DNA from: Spongiibacter tropicus DSM 19543
GTDB lineage: Bacteria; Pseudomonadota; Gammaproteobacteria; Pseudomonadales; Spongiibacteraceae
Direction of reading: 5' to 3'
Assembly: GCF_000420325.1 (NCBI RefSeq)
Contig: NZ_ATUS01000002.1
Span: 124,001 to 188,000 of the forward strand
Length of the DNA stretch: 64,000 nt
Below, in pieces: positions 29,455 through 39,267 of the stretch. The position numbers and the translations under genes are program-made. Positions within the stretch are counted from its first letter, which is position 1; each line of letters begins with the position of its first letter. The notes beneath the pieces were generated by a model. The model was not told where the DNA came from and made no database searches. It worked only from the letters and a program-made list of their open reading frames with translations.

Positions 29455-30117
29455 ATGGACGCGTATATTTCTGTCGACCTCGCACTGCGCTGGTTGCACG
29501 TATTGTTTGGCATTACCTGGATCGGCCTGCTGTACTACTTCAACTTTGTACAGACCGAATACTTCAAAGAAGCCGAGCCCGCCGCCAAAGCCGATGCGGT
29601 ACAAAAATTGGCTCCCCGCGCGCTGGCGTGGTTCCGCTGGGGCGCCATGTTTACCTTCCTGACCGGTCTGGCCCTTCTACACTTCACCATGAGCCGCACC
29701 GGCGGCCTGAATGGCTACATTATTGTCGGCGCCCTGCTCGGCACCCTGATGTTCCTCAACGTATGGCTGATCATCTGGCCAAACCAGAAAGTTATTTGCG
29801 GCATCAAGCCCGGTGACGCCGCCAAGGCCGCGCCTCGCGCCGCCGTGGCCTCACGTACCAACACGCTGTTCTCTGCCCCCATGCTGATCGGCATGCTGGG
29901 TTCTTTCCACGGCACTGGCAACGCGGCACTGGCCGCCGTTGGCAAGACCGCCGAGGGAGGCATCAGCCTCGGCCTGTGGATTTGCCTGGGTATTATTGCC
30001 CTGCTGCAACTTAACGCCATGTTCGGCAAACCCGGCCCGATGACCACTGTGGTTGGCGTAGTGCATTTGAGTCTCGCACTGGCGCTGGGCATGATCGGTC
30101 TGCTGCAGTTTGTCTGA
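29455..30117 (+). CDS. PuuD/urate oxidase N-terminal-domain-like membrane protein, no cytochrome domain
   Basis: 220 residues from ATG 29455, with GAGAGGGG six bases upstream; an upstream in-frame extension is unlikely because it crosses the promoter. About six to seven membrane helices are visible. The start DLALRWLHVLFGITWIGLLY and WRGAMF/HFTMSRTGG-like segments match the membrane part of PuuD-type urate hydroxylases. PuuD itself has ~400 residues with a C-terminal cytochrome c; no CxxCH is present here. No purine catabolism genes are nearby, so urate is not supported as the substrate. A heme-binding membrane electron carrier is possible. Confidence 0.75.
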   Translation: MDAYISVDLALRWLHVLFGITWIGLLYYFNFVQTEYFKEAEPAAKADAVQKLAPRALAWFRWGAMFTFLTGLALLHFTMSRTGGLNGYIIVGALLGTLMFLNVWLIIWPNQKVICGIKPGDAAKAAPRAAVASRTNTLFSAPMLIGMLGSFHGTGNAALAAVGKTAEGGISLGLWICLGIIALLQLNAMFGKPGPMTTVVGVVHLSLALALGMIGLLQFV

Positions 30118-30140
30118 GCCAGCACGACGTTGATAATTTT

Positions 30141-30164
30141 AAGGGAGCCTCTGGCTCCCTTTTT
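30141..30164 (+). terminator. Rho-independent terminator after the PuuD-like gene
   Basis: The hairpin AAGGGAGCC-TCT-GGCTCCCTT (30141-30161) is followed by a T-run. It lies 24 bases after the stop at 30117. Its symmetry could also help end the convergent CoA-binding gene. Confidence 0.85.
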
Positions 30165-30201
30165 AGTTCCCAAATCCCCGCAAAATCTCCCTTCGCCCGC
30201 G

Positions 30202-30564
30202 CTAGAACGTCCCACTTCGCAGCATCACCAGGGTGCAGGCATCAACACACTCAATACCCGCCTCACGCAGTGTCTTCGCCAATGCTGGCGCTTCGCTGCC
30301 AGGGTTAAAAATGATTCGACGTGGCATCAGCGCCAACAACTCGGAAGCATGAGGTGCCAGCAGCGCTTCGCGCATATACACCGTTACCGTATCGACACTC
30401 CCCTCATCCAGCGCCGACAGCGACGGTACACAATTCAGCCCCGCCACGCTGGGGTGATAAGGGTTTACCGGCACAACCCGATGACCGAAGTCCTGCAGCA
30501 TCACCGCGGCCCTGTGAGAAAAGCGCTCGGCTTTCGGGCTGGCTCCCAGTACCGCAACTACCAT
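30202..30564 (-). CDS. CoA-binding domain protein (YccU-like)
   Basis: 120 residues from ATG 30564 (MVVAVLGASPKAERFS); an earlier in-frame start would extend past the 5' hairpin. It is a single Rossmann-like CoA_binding_2 domain with the GASPKAERFS nucleotide loop, HRVVPVNPYHPSVAGL, and TVYMREALLAPHASELL. The C-terminus has IFNPGSEAPALAKTLREAGIECVDACTLVML, the family's usual end. The family binds CoA in structures, but its cellular role is unknown. It is convergent with the PuuD-like gene. Confidence 0.88.
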   Translation of the reverse strand: MVVAVLGASPKAERFSHRAAVMLQDFGHRVVPVNPYHPSVAGLNCVPSLSALDEGSVDTVTVYMREALLAPHASELLALMPRRIIFNPGSEAPALAKTLREAGIECVDACTLVMLRSGTF

Positions 30565-30611
30565 AGTTATATTCCTGAATAGATCCGATATTGAGGCAAA
30601 TATGGCAGGCA

Positions 30612-30637
30612 ATAAAAAACCGGGCAAGGCCCGGTTT
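30612..30637 (-). terminator. Rho-independent terminator after the 30,658-31,200 lipoprotein gene
   Basis: The hairpin AAACCGGGC-AAG-GCCCGGTTT (30617-30637) is followed on the minus strand by TTTTTTATT. It is 20 bases past the stop codon of the lipoprotein gene. Confidence 0.88.
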
Positions 30638-30657
30638 ACGTTCGTGCAGTGCTCAGC

Positions 30658-31200
30658 TTACGGCTGGTTGCTGCCCATCCATCGGCGCAGTGTAGATGCC
30701 AACTCCTGCGCATTGTAAGCCTCTGCCGCATCAGGCATGGGGTCTTTGCCCATTTTGATTTCCAGCGATGCCTGATAGGACGTACGCGTGGTGGACGTGG
30801 CGTAGCCACCACTGAGGCGTCCGGGCGTTTGCGCCACCACCGTGTCGCAGCTCAACAGCCCGCAACGCTGATAAACGGCCGTACCACCGCCAAAGTCGTT
30901 CACACCGGAAATACTGCTGCTGGTGCGACTCTTACTTTCGGTATCACGGTTGACCAGCTGGAACCAGTCGTAACCCTGCTGAAGGGTTAATTCCGCTGCG
31001 CGCAGCAGCGCATAGTCATTCACCGTCTCTTTGTCGGTAACCGTATTACCGGTAAACGTGACTCGGTAGCGATCCTTGCCCAATTCAGTTTCGGTGTAGC
31101 CGTAACCGCCCCGCTTCTCCGCAGGCTGATAGGTGGTTGTACTGCTGCAGGCGGCCATGAACAGCGCCAACACTGCAATCAACATCGTCTGAATACGCAT
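30658..31200 (-). CDS. Lipoprotein of the CC0125/CC1285 family
   Basis: 180 residues. The lipoprotein signal peptide is MRIQTMLIAVLALFMAAC, with Cys at 18 followed by Ser, which suggests outer membrane sorting. The mature part has GYGYTETELGKDRYRVTFTGN and DYALLRAAELTLQQGYDWF, the conserved blocks of the CC0125/CC1285-type lipoproteins. Function is not known. It is monocistronic: GAGGAGAGACC precedes the ATG and a terminator follows. Confidence 0.85.
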   Translation of the reverse strand: MRIQTMLIAVLALFMAACSSTTTYQPAEKRGGYGYTETELGKDRYRVTFTGNTVTDKETVNDYALLRAAELTLQQGYDWFQLVNRDTESKSRTSSSISGVNDFGGGTAVYQRCGLLSCDTVVAQTPGRLSGGYATSTTRTSYQASLEIKMGKDPMPDAAEAYNAQELASTLRRWMGSNQP

Positions 31201-31309
31201 GGTCTCTCCTCATCTCGAATGCTGGCCAGTCGTTTCGCTGGCCTGTTTGCTCTTTACTGACGAGAGAAAGCTTACGTGAATCGTATTAACTGAAACTGAA
31301 TAGGTATAA

Positions 31310-32200
31310 CTACGTAGCTGGCAAGATCACCATTCTCGCAACGCAGTCGTCGCCCGGCGCTAATGCAAGCTCATCGGCAAAAGCCATACCGCGCTCCACG
31401 CAGACGTAGTCTCGATAGCCCCCACCGACATCCTTCATGTCAGCGGCCAGACGCTCTCCGGGGTTCCAGATGACCAGGGTATCGCAACCCTCACCTCTGA
31501 TATCCAGGGTCTGCGATCCGGTTAACAGTCGCTGACGGCCGCCAGCGCCCTCAAAAACACGATCCACCTCGCCAAAAAATGTCTGCGGTTCGACCTGCTG
31601 CTTGGCAAGCAGGCTATCGGTATTGTCGAGAAAACGACCACTTCCCAAGCCGAAGACCTGTGCTTGCTCTATGATTGCCGAAAAATAACTATGCGCGGCA
31701 AAACTCAGTGGCATAACGGTGTTACTGCAATTGCGAACCCGCAGCTCAAGCTCAATCTTACGGCCGAGGCGGTATTCCACCTCGACCTCATACACCCAGG
31801 GAAAATCCGGCAGTTCGGAGGGCAATGATGCGGTTGCCAGCTGCAGGGTCACCACACCCTCTGCATCGCAGCTCGCCGCCTGCAACTGCCAGTCACGCTG
31901 GCGCAGCCAACCGTGTTTGGGAAGCTCGGGCCGACGGCGATTCACGCCAAACCAAGGCAAACAGAGTGGAATGCCGCCGCGAACCGCCTTGCCCGGCGCA
32001 AATTCAGCCTGTGGGCTCAACCACAGCCAATCGCGCCCGCTCTCAGGCACAAAGGACAGCAACTGCGCCCCCTGCAAGGCGAGTACGGCGCGGCACAAAG
32101 GGGTTTCAATACGTATCAACGGTATGGATGACTCGCTTGCATACTCGTTCCGACTGTCGCTCAGACTGACGCCGGCGGGCAACTCACACGTCAAGTTCAA
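31310..32200 (-). CDS. yeaD: D-hexose-6-phosphate mutarotase-like protein
   Basis: 296 residues from TTG 32200, which has TAGGAG six bases upstream and lies inside the end of the methyltransferase gene (17 bp overlap). It is a galactose mutarotase-like beta-sandwich: LALQGAQLLSFVPESGRDWLWLSPQA, GGIPLCLPWFG with the conserved RGG/CWPWFG-like motif, KHGWLRQRDW (catalytic His), SFAAHSYF (second His) and VWNPGERLAADMKDVGG. It interconverts the anomers of sugar 6-phosphates such as glucose 6-phosphate. No sugar operon surrounds it. Confidence 0.9.
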   Translation of the reverse strand: MNLTCELPAGVSLSDSRNEYASESSIPLIRIETPLCRAVLALQGAQLLSFVPESGRDWLWLSPQAEFAPGKAVRGGIPLCLPWFGVNRRRPELPKHGWLRQRDWQLQAASCDAEGVVTLQLATASLPSELPDFPWVYEVEVEYRLGRKIELELRVRNCSNTVMPLSFAAHSYFSAIIEQAQVFGLGSGRFLDNTDSLLAKQQVEPQTFFGEVDRVFEGAGGRQRLLTGSQTLDIRGEGCDTLVIWNPGERLAADMKDVGGGYRDYVCVERGMAFADELALAPGDDCVARMVILPAT

Positions 32201-32885
32201 GGTTTTCTCCTACAGATTGAATCCACAGCATATCGGTGGCGCCCTTCTGGAATTGGTAGTCGACCTTTTCCATACCCAGCTCGTAGCCGCAGGCCGCCAG
32301 CTCGCGAATCACCCCTGGCAAATGACTGGAGGGCCTACCTTCCAAGTCGACCAGCGGATAAATCCGCACTTCCCGGGCAACCCGGCACAGTTCTTTAATG
32401 GCAGCGATATGCGACGCCAGACTGATCTGTTCGCCATACAGGAACAACAGATGCGAGCACAAAGCCAGATCGTACTCCCGATCCAGGCAGGGTAATTCCG
32501 GCAGGCTGGCCTCAATATAGCGACCGTCAGCCAGCCCTTTGGGGTAGTCCTCCAGAAATCGGTTCATCGCTGACATGCGCACCGACCCGACGTGGCTGGG
32601 GTCGCGGAAATGCCGCCAAAGATACTCGTCGCGCTGCCGGGCGAGCTGACTGAGCATACCGGGGTAGACGCGGCGAATACGCTGTTGGATGTCCTCGACG
32701 CTGAAGCAGTACATCGGGTCAACCGACAGTACCCGGCCTCCCAGCGCGGTCAACTCGGCATTAAAACTGGCAGGGCCATCTCCACAGCCCAAAATTATCC
32801 GTTCTAAATCTTCGTCACTGAGGGAAAACATCGCCCGATATTCCTCGAACGAGCGCCCCCAAGGCACAACAGATGACAACTCCAA
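32184..32885 (-). CDS. SAM-dependent methyltransferase, class I
   Basis: 233 residues from TTG 32885, with GGAG nine bases upstream. The Rossmann motif I is ILGCGDGPASF, followed by the acidic loop GGRVLSVDPMY. Motif IV-like LALCSHLLFLYGE appears near residue 140. The sequence EVRIYPLVDLEGRPSSHLP near the end is common in small uncharacterised SAM-methyltransferases of Gammaproteobacteria. The substrate is unknown. It overlaps yeaD, so the two are likely cotranscribed, and it starts 29 bases after the terminator of the upstream lipoprotein gene. Confidence 0.85.
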   Translation of the reverse strand: MELSSVVPWGRSFEEYRAMFSLSDEDLERIILGCGDGPASFNAELTALGGRVLSVDPMYCFSVEDIQQRIRRVYPGMLSQLARQRDEYLWRHFRDPSHVGSVRMSAMNRFLEDYPKGLADGRYIEASLPELPCLDREYDLALCSHLLFLYGEQISLASHIAAIKELCRVAREVRIYPLVDLEGRPSSHLPGVIRELAACGYELGMEKVDYQFQKGATDMLWIQSVGENLELDV

Positions 32886-32910
32886 TGTATTTCACTCCGC
32901 CCTTAACGGT

Positions 32911-32930
32911 AAAAGCCCGCGGTGCGGGCT
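32911..32930 (-). terminator. Rho-independent terminator after the secreted hydrolase gene
   Basis: The hairpin AGCCCGC-GGT-GCGGGCT (32914-32930) is followed on the minus strand by TTTT. It is 53 bases after the stop codon at 32984 and just ahead of the methyltransferase start. Confidence 0.8.
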
Positions 32931-32983
32931 CTGAAGGACGAAGTATACGGCCTGAACGGGGCGACATGCCATGTCGCCCGACC

Positions 32984-35179
32984 TCAGTTTTCGCTGAGTT
33001 CACTGACCGCGGTGGTCAATGCCATCTGCGGATCAGGCTGGCCCGCACTGTCTACCGCATACAGCGGCAGGCGAAGGTCGGCCGAGACATTAACCAGCGG
33101 AATTGTCACATCCCGCGAGAAGGACTCGATGTACTGCGGGTGATAGCCGCTGACCCAAAAGCCCAAGGTATCGCCGGGTAACAGGCGCTCGGCAATCCCC
33201 ACCATATCGATATCGACATGCTCACCCAGCCCGCGTACCGGCATCATCTGATCGTCAATCAGCGCCCAGTCGCCGCCATCGCGCTGTACAGCAAGCCCCA
33301 CTAACATAATGGCGTCGCAGCCAAGGCGCAGCGTGGGAATCGTCCCCATGGTACATATTTCATCGTTAAGCATCTGGGGCGTACTCAAGGTGATATCCAA
33401 CTGGGGAATTCCTGCCAGAATCACGCCTTGCTCATCGTCCACCGTCAACAGCGGCACAATCTGCGCCGCCTGGCCCAGAAGATGCGCTACCTGCGCCTCC
33501 ACGCCGTTGGGGACATTGTCCACCGCTACGTCCGCAACGCCGTAGAATGCGGGCTGCACACCGTTTGCCCGCCGCGCTTTAAAATCCCCGTCGTCGATGT
33601 AGACAGCGTCGTCATCGGCCAGCGACAGGCAGAGGCCCTCGCCCAACAAACCCGCCGAATCGACGCCACGCAGCTTTTCCTGCAGCCAGGCAAACTGCGC
33701 ATCGCGCTGGGACAGACTGCCACAGGCAAAATTACCGCCGGGCGCCTGGAAGTAAAGCGGCTCCGGCGTCTCACCAATGAATCCAGAGATAATGTGACCG
33801 CTCTCGTGGGTCAGCAATCGCACCTCGGCGCCGTTGCTCTCGGCGCGCTGACTCAGGCACTGGTAGTTCCACCAGGCATCATTAAAATTAAACAGCGTGT
33901 CGCGGATACCCTGCGTAATCAGCACATCGACACCCGGCTGGCCGGTGTAGGTATTGCTGCCGGGCGGCGCCACTTCAATCTGCCCGGTCAGATTATTATT
34001 CAACTCACTTTCCGCAACGCTGTAGGGCATAGTGGGCTGACTGTTCAGCCCGCACCAGTAACTCGGGCTGTGGTAGGCAAACCAGTCAATCGCGTCGCGG
34101 GGGAATTCATTCAGCGTGATTCCCCGCAGCAGCGTTTCTTTTACATAGGGGTCGAGGCCACGAGAAAAGGGCGAATCCTGCCCCTCCAGTCCGGGGCCGT
34201 AGCTGCCCGCTTCGCCACCGGCAACGAGCAGCAGGCTCCAGGTCGCCTTGATGGCATCGCCGGGGTTGAGGCTGTAGGGCAGGTGATGCCAGGTGATGTC
34301 AGGCACCATCGCGTCCAGTCGCTGCTTTTCGTCCACGGCATGCAGCAGCATCTGATAACCACCGCCATAACTGGAGCCAATGGAGCCCAACAACAGGTTC
34401 ACGCCGTCTGCTGTGCTCTCGGCACTGTCAGGCCGGCCAGCATAGCCCCCACTGGCGTTGTCACGCCAGGCCAGGTAATCCAGGTTTTGCTCTGCCCAGT
34501 CGACAATCTGTACGAGATCCAGTCCCTCAAAATCCGGGTCCATCACCCGCACGGTGCCGCTGCTCTGACCAAAGCCGCGCAAGTCGATACTGATTACCGC
34601 GTAGTCGGCATTTACCAGCGTCTCAATACCGGTAGACGCGTAGTCTCCAGACGCCGGATCGCTGACTCGACTTCCCCCAAAGCCGTGCCCCTGCAATACC
34701 AGAGGGTGCGCCCCCAGCGAGCGGGCACCGCAACGCAGGGTGGCGGGCTCAAACACTTCAAAACTGATGGTTTCACCACTGGCCGATTGCAGCGTTACCG
34801 GATAGTGGCGACCCGCCGACTGCGTGGCGAAGCTGTCGCCGCAACTGGCATTGACTTGCGTATCGGCACAGCCGCGATCATCGACCGCTGCCCCCGCAGG
34901 CGTCGCCGCGCAGAGGTCATTGCTGTTCACAATGCCATCTTCATCACTGTCTCGGGCGTCGTCCGCGTCGCAGGCATCGCCCGCGCCGTCATCGTCGGTA
35001 TCCTGCTGATTCGGGTTAGCCACCGTCGGGCAGTTATCATCCGCATCAAGAATACCGTCACTGTCGGTATCAATGGCTTCGGGTGTCGAACCACCACTGG
35101 AGGATGAGCTTGAGCCACCGCAGGCCTGCAGCAGAGCTAAAAGCACGCACAGCATGCCAAGACGCAGTTGAATAGACAT
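32984..35179 (-). CDS. Secreted lipoprotein alpha/beta hydrolase (CocE/NonD-type) with thrombospondin type 3 repeats
   Basis: 731 residues. ATG 35179 begins a lipoprotein signal (lipobox LLQAC, Cys20), followed by a Gly/Ser linker. Residues ~37-100 hold calcium-binding type 3 repeats (DTDSDGILDADDNCP, DTDDDGAGDACD, DSDEDGIVNSND). Residues ~120-500 are an alpha/beta hydrolase of the S15/CocE class: HPLVLQGHGFGG, SIDLRGFGQSS, GSSYGG with nucleophile Ser270, and a C-terminal THESGH His. The last ~230 residues resemble the beta-rich domain of CocE/X-Pro dipeptidyl peptidases. It is probably a surface esterase or peptidase; the substrate is unknown. Confidence 0.82.
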   Translation of the reverse strand: MSIQLRLGMLCVLLALLQACGGSSSSSSGGSTPEAIDTDSDGILDADDNCPTVANPNQQDTDDDGAGDACDADDARDSDEDGIVNSNDLCAATPAGAAVDDRGCADTQVNASCGDSFATQSAGRHYPVTLQSASGETISFEVFEPATLRCGARSLGAHPLVLQGHGFGGSRVSDPASGDYASTGIETLVNADYAVISIDLRGFGQSSGTVRVMDPDFEGLDLVQIVDWAEQNLDYLAWRDNASGGYAGRPDSAESTADGVNLLLGSIGSSYGGGYQMLLHAVDEKQRLDAMVPDITWHHLPYSLNPGDAIKATWSLLLVAGGEAGSYGPGLEGQDSPFSRGLDPYVKETLLRGITLNEFPRDAIDWFAYHSPSYWCGLNSQPTMPYSVAESELNNNLTGQIEVAPPGSNTYTGQPGVDVLITQGIRDTLFNFNDAWWNYQCLSQRAESNGAEVRLLTHESGHIISGFIGETPEPLYFQAPGGNFACGSLSQRDAQFAWLQEKLRGVDSAGLLGEGLCLSLADDDAVYIDDGDFKARRANGVQPAFYGVADVAVDNVPNGVEAQVAHLLGQAAQIVPLLTVDDEQGVILAGIPQLDITLSTPQMLNDEICTMGTIPTLRLGCDAIMLVGLAVQRDGGDWALIDDQMMPVRGLGEHVDIDMVGIAERLLPGDTLGFWVSGYHPQYIESFSRDVTIPLVNVSADLRLPLYAVDSAGQPDPQMALTTAVSELSEN

Positions 35180-35335
35180 GGGAACCACCGTTTATTGTTA
35201 TTGGCGATCGCCGAAGCCATCGCTATGTCACATTTATTTAATATGTTTACTACTACAACATTAAAACGGATTTTCGACAAGCCGCCATTTCCGACCTCCT
35301 GCCTTTCGCGAGCGTCTTGAACCTATCTCGCAGGC

Positions 35336-35363
35336 AAAAAAAAGCCCCGCATTGCGGGGCTTT
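35336..35363 (-). terminator. Rho-independent terminator after groEL
   Basis: The hairpin AAAGCCCCGC-ATT-GCGGGGCTTT (35341-35363) is followed on the minus strand by eight T (35336-35343). It lies 18 bases past the groEL stop. Confidence 0.92.
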
Positions 35364-35381
35364 TCGGTAGAGCGCGGAGGC

Positions 35382-37043
<1,662 letters not shown>

Positions 37044-37078
37044 TCACTAATTCGTTGATTCAATTATGGTTTTGAGAA

Positions 37079-37369
37079 TTAGGCTTCAATGATGCCGAAA
37101 ATCTCAGACTCACCAAGAATGATCAGCTCTTCGCCATCTACCTTCACGGTATTGCCGGAGTACTGACCGAAGATCACGCGATCGCCGACGTTGACACCGA
37201 CGGGACGCAGCTCACCGTTTTCCAGCAGTTTGCCTTCGCCCACAGCCAGCACTTCACCCTGGTTCGGCTTCTCTTTCGCAGAACCGGGCAACACGATACC
37301 ACCGGCGCTGGTCTGCTCCTCTTCGCTACGACGAACCACTACGCGGTCGTATAGGGGACGAATTTTCAT
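37079..37369 (-). CDS. groES: Co-chaperonin GroES (10 kDa)
   Basis: 96 residues: [20 protein letters not shown], then the mobile loop [16 protein letters not shown] and [16 protein letters not shown]. It caps the GroEL ring. ATG 37369 is preceded by GGAG ten bases upstream. A sigma-32-type promoter lies about 155 bp upstream. Confidence 0.98.
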   Translation of the reverse strand: MKIRPLYDRVVVRRSEEEQTSAGGIVLPGSAKEKPNQGEVLAVGEGKLLENGELRPVGVNVGDRVIFGQYSGNTVKVDGEELIILGESEIFGIIEA

Positions 37370-37524
37370 CTTGCTCGATCTCCATTAAATCAATGAATAC
37401 ATGTTGTTATTTCACCGGTCTTCCGGTGCCGCAACACGGCTTACGCCGCACGACGACTTCCCTCTCACGCAGATCGGGACTCATCAGAGTTCCCGCGAGG
37501 CCAGTGCCCGCGGGCTGTTCAGGG

Positions 37525-37552
37525 AGTTGGGGGCTATAAAATACTTTTCAAG
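37525..37552 (-). promoter_or_regulatory. Sigma-32 (heat-shock) promoter for groES-groEL
   Basis: On the minus strand CTTGAAA (37546-37552) is followed after 13 bases by CCCCAACT (37525-37532), against the consensus CTTGAAA and CCCCATnT. The leader to groES would be about 150 bases. No CIRCE inverted repeat is seen, so HrcA control is not supported. Confidence 0.75.
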
Positions 37553-37570
37553 AGCGGGGGGCGATTTTTT

Positions 37571-38029
37571 TTACTCTTCTTTGCGGTATTCGCCTTCAAT
37601 AGTGACATTTGACGCAGAATCTTCACGCTGAGCGCTGCGACCCGCTCCGTAGCTGCCGAAACCGGCGGTGTTTACTTGCACCAGACCGCGACGCAGCAGC
37701 GCATCAATCAGCGCCCCGCGCAACGGTCTCAGCAGGAAAACCAGCCCCAATGCGTCAGTGATAAAACCGGGCGTCAGCAGCAGTACACCACCGATGGCCA
37801 GCAACATCCCCTCCAGCATTTCCCGGGCAGGCACTTCACCGTGATCCATGCGCTGACGCGCGCGGAGCAGCGTCGATACGCCTTGCTGGCGGAGCAGTGC
37901 GGCGCCCGCCATGGCCGTTAACACCACGCAGGCGATGGTTGGCAGCGCGCCAATGGCACTGCCCACTTCAATCAGCAGCCACATTTCCAGAATCGGCGCC
38001 AAAATAAAAACAACAAACAGTATTCTCAT
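37571..38029 (-). CDS. fxsA: FxsA family membrane protein
   Basis: 152 residues from ATG 38029. Three to four membrane helices (MRILFVVFILAPILEMWLLI; LPTIACVVLTAMAGAALL; MLEGMLLAIGGVLLLTPGFITDALG) carry the FxsA core motif LLLTPGFITDALGL. A cytoplasmic tail with charged residues follows. In E. coli FxsA affects exclusion by phage T7 when overexpressed; its normal role is unclear. It lies upstream of groES in the same direction, as in several gammaproteobacteria. Confidence 0.92.
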   Translation of the reverse strand: MRILFVVFILAPILEMWLLIEVGSAIGALPTIACVVLTAMAGAALLRQQGVSTLLRARQRMDHGEVPAREMLEGMLLAIGGVLLLTPGFITDALGLVFLLRPLRGALIDALLRRGLVQVNTAGFGSYGAGRSAQREDSASNVTIEGEYRKEE

Positions 38030-38183
38030 GCTTACGCAGACCCGTTTTTCCTGCAAAGGTGCCCCGGCGGCGCCAAATTCTCATCCCGGCGACACAGCCA
38101 CATTCGGAGACTTCACCCCTAGTGCATCGCCGCTTGTCACCCTATTATGTCAGCTCTTCAGACTCAACGACTAGCGACAAGCC

Positions 38184-39212
38184 ATGCGCCAACTGCACGC
38201 CCAAATTATATGCTCACTCCTGCTCGGCGGCCTGCTGTGCGCGCCAGCCCTGGCTCAGGACAAAGTACAGGAAACGCAGGAGCAAATCGTGTCCATGCGA
38301 CAGTGTCTGGCCTTGTTGAGCCAGGATGCCGCCAACGACACCTCTATCGGTGACCTGCGCGAACGCTGCCGCCAACAGATTGATCCGGTAGAAAGCGCAG
38401 AGCAGGAGCTGCGCAGCAATCAGAGTGGCGTCATCAACGAGCGCAAAGCGCTTGAAGATGTCGCCAGTGAGAACCCCTTTGTTCTCACCCCTCACCGCAT
38501 CAACTATCTGCTGCCGATCTCATGGCGCGACGACACCAGCGACTTCAGTGACAGTCTCGGCGTGGATAAAGAGGGCGTCGACAATACCGAGGTGGAATTC
38601 CAACTCAGTGTGAAAGTTCATATCGCCCGGGGCATTCTCGGCGACGGCACACTGAGCGGAGCCTACACTGGCCGCTCCTTCTGGCAGGCCTACAACAAAG
38701 AATATTCCGCACCGTTCAGGGAGACCAATCACGAGCCCGAACTGATTCTGAGTTATACCAATGACTGGGAGTGGCTGGGCTTTCGCAATGTCGGCAATCA
38801 GCTGATTTTCAACCACCAGTCAAACGGTCGCAGCGAGCCGCTATCGCGCAGCTGGAACCGTGTCATGCTGAACTTCCTGTTCGAAAAGGACCGCTTCGCC
38901 ATGTCGTTTCGGCCGTGGTATCGCATTCCCGAAGACCGGGATGACGATGACAACCCGGACATCGAGCACTATATGGGTCATTTCGAGTGGATGGGCTTCT
39001 ATCAGTGGCACGACCGCACCCTGAGTATTATGGTCCGTAACAATCTGCGCAGCGACAGTCGAGGCGCAATAGAGCTGGGCTGGAGCTTCCCGATCAGTTC
39101 AAAAATCAAAGCCTATGTGAAGTATTTTAATGGCTACGGCGAGAGCCTGATCGAATATAATAATTCGCTGCAAAGCGTCGGCATCGGCGTATTGATCAGT
39201 GACTGGCTCTAA
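38184..39212 (+). CDS. pldA: Outer membrane phospholipase A
   Basis: 342 residues with a signal peptide (MRQLHAQIICSLLLGGLLCA, cleavage near ALA|QDK). Residues ~27-95 form an N-terminal coil-like extension absent from E. coli PldA. The beta-barrel follows with the OMPLA catalytic set: His211, Ser213 (FNHQSNGR) and Asn225 (SRSWNR), spaced as in E. coli H142/S144/N156. It hydrolyses phospholipids in the outer leaflet on damage. It is divergent from fxsA, and the first residues of the barrel carry HRINYLLPISW. Confidence 0.95.
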   Translation: MRQLHAQIICSLLLGGLLCAPALAQDKVQETQEQIVSMRQCLALLSQDAANDTSIGDLRERCRQQIDPVESAEQELRSNQSGVINERKALEDVASENPFVLTPHRINYLLPISWRDDTSDFSDSLGVDKEGVDNTEVEFQLSVKVHIARGILGDGTLSGAYTGRSFWQAYNKEYSAPFRETNHEPELILSYTNDWEWLGFRNVGNQLIFNHQSNGRSEPLSRSWNRVMLNFLFEKDRFAMSFRPWYRIPEDRDDDDNPDIEHYMGHFEWMGFYQWHDRTLSIMVRNNLRSDSRGAIELGWSFPISSKIKAYVKYFNGYGESLIEYNNSLQSVGIGVLISDWL

Positions 39213-39267
39213 GCCGGTCCGCGCAAAACACTTACAACAACAATCATCAAAACACTGAAGGTAAGAC

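Noticed and set aside
33428-35107. Plus-strand open frame of 559 codons opposite the secreted hydrolase
   Set aside because: Shadow of the strongly biased codon use of the hydrolase gene; no motif or start signal.
37370-37560. CIRCE element for HrcA control of groESL
   Set aside because: No inverted repeat TTAGCACTC-N9-GAGTGCTAA or close relative is present; the sigma-32 match explains heat control.
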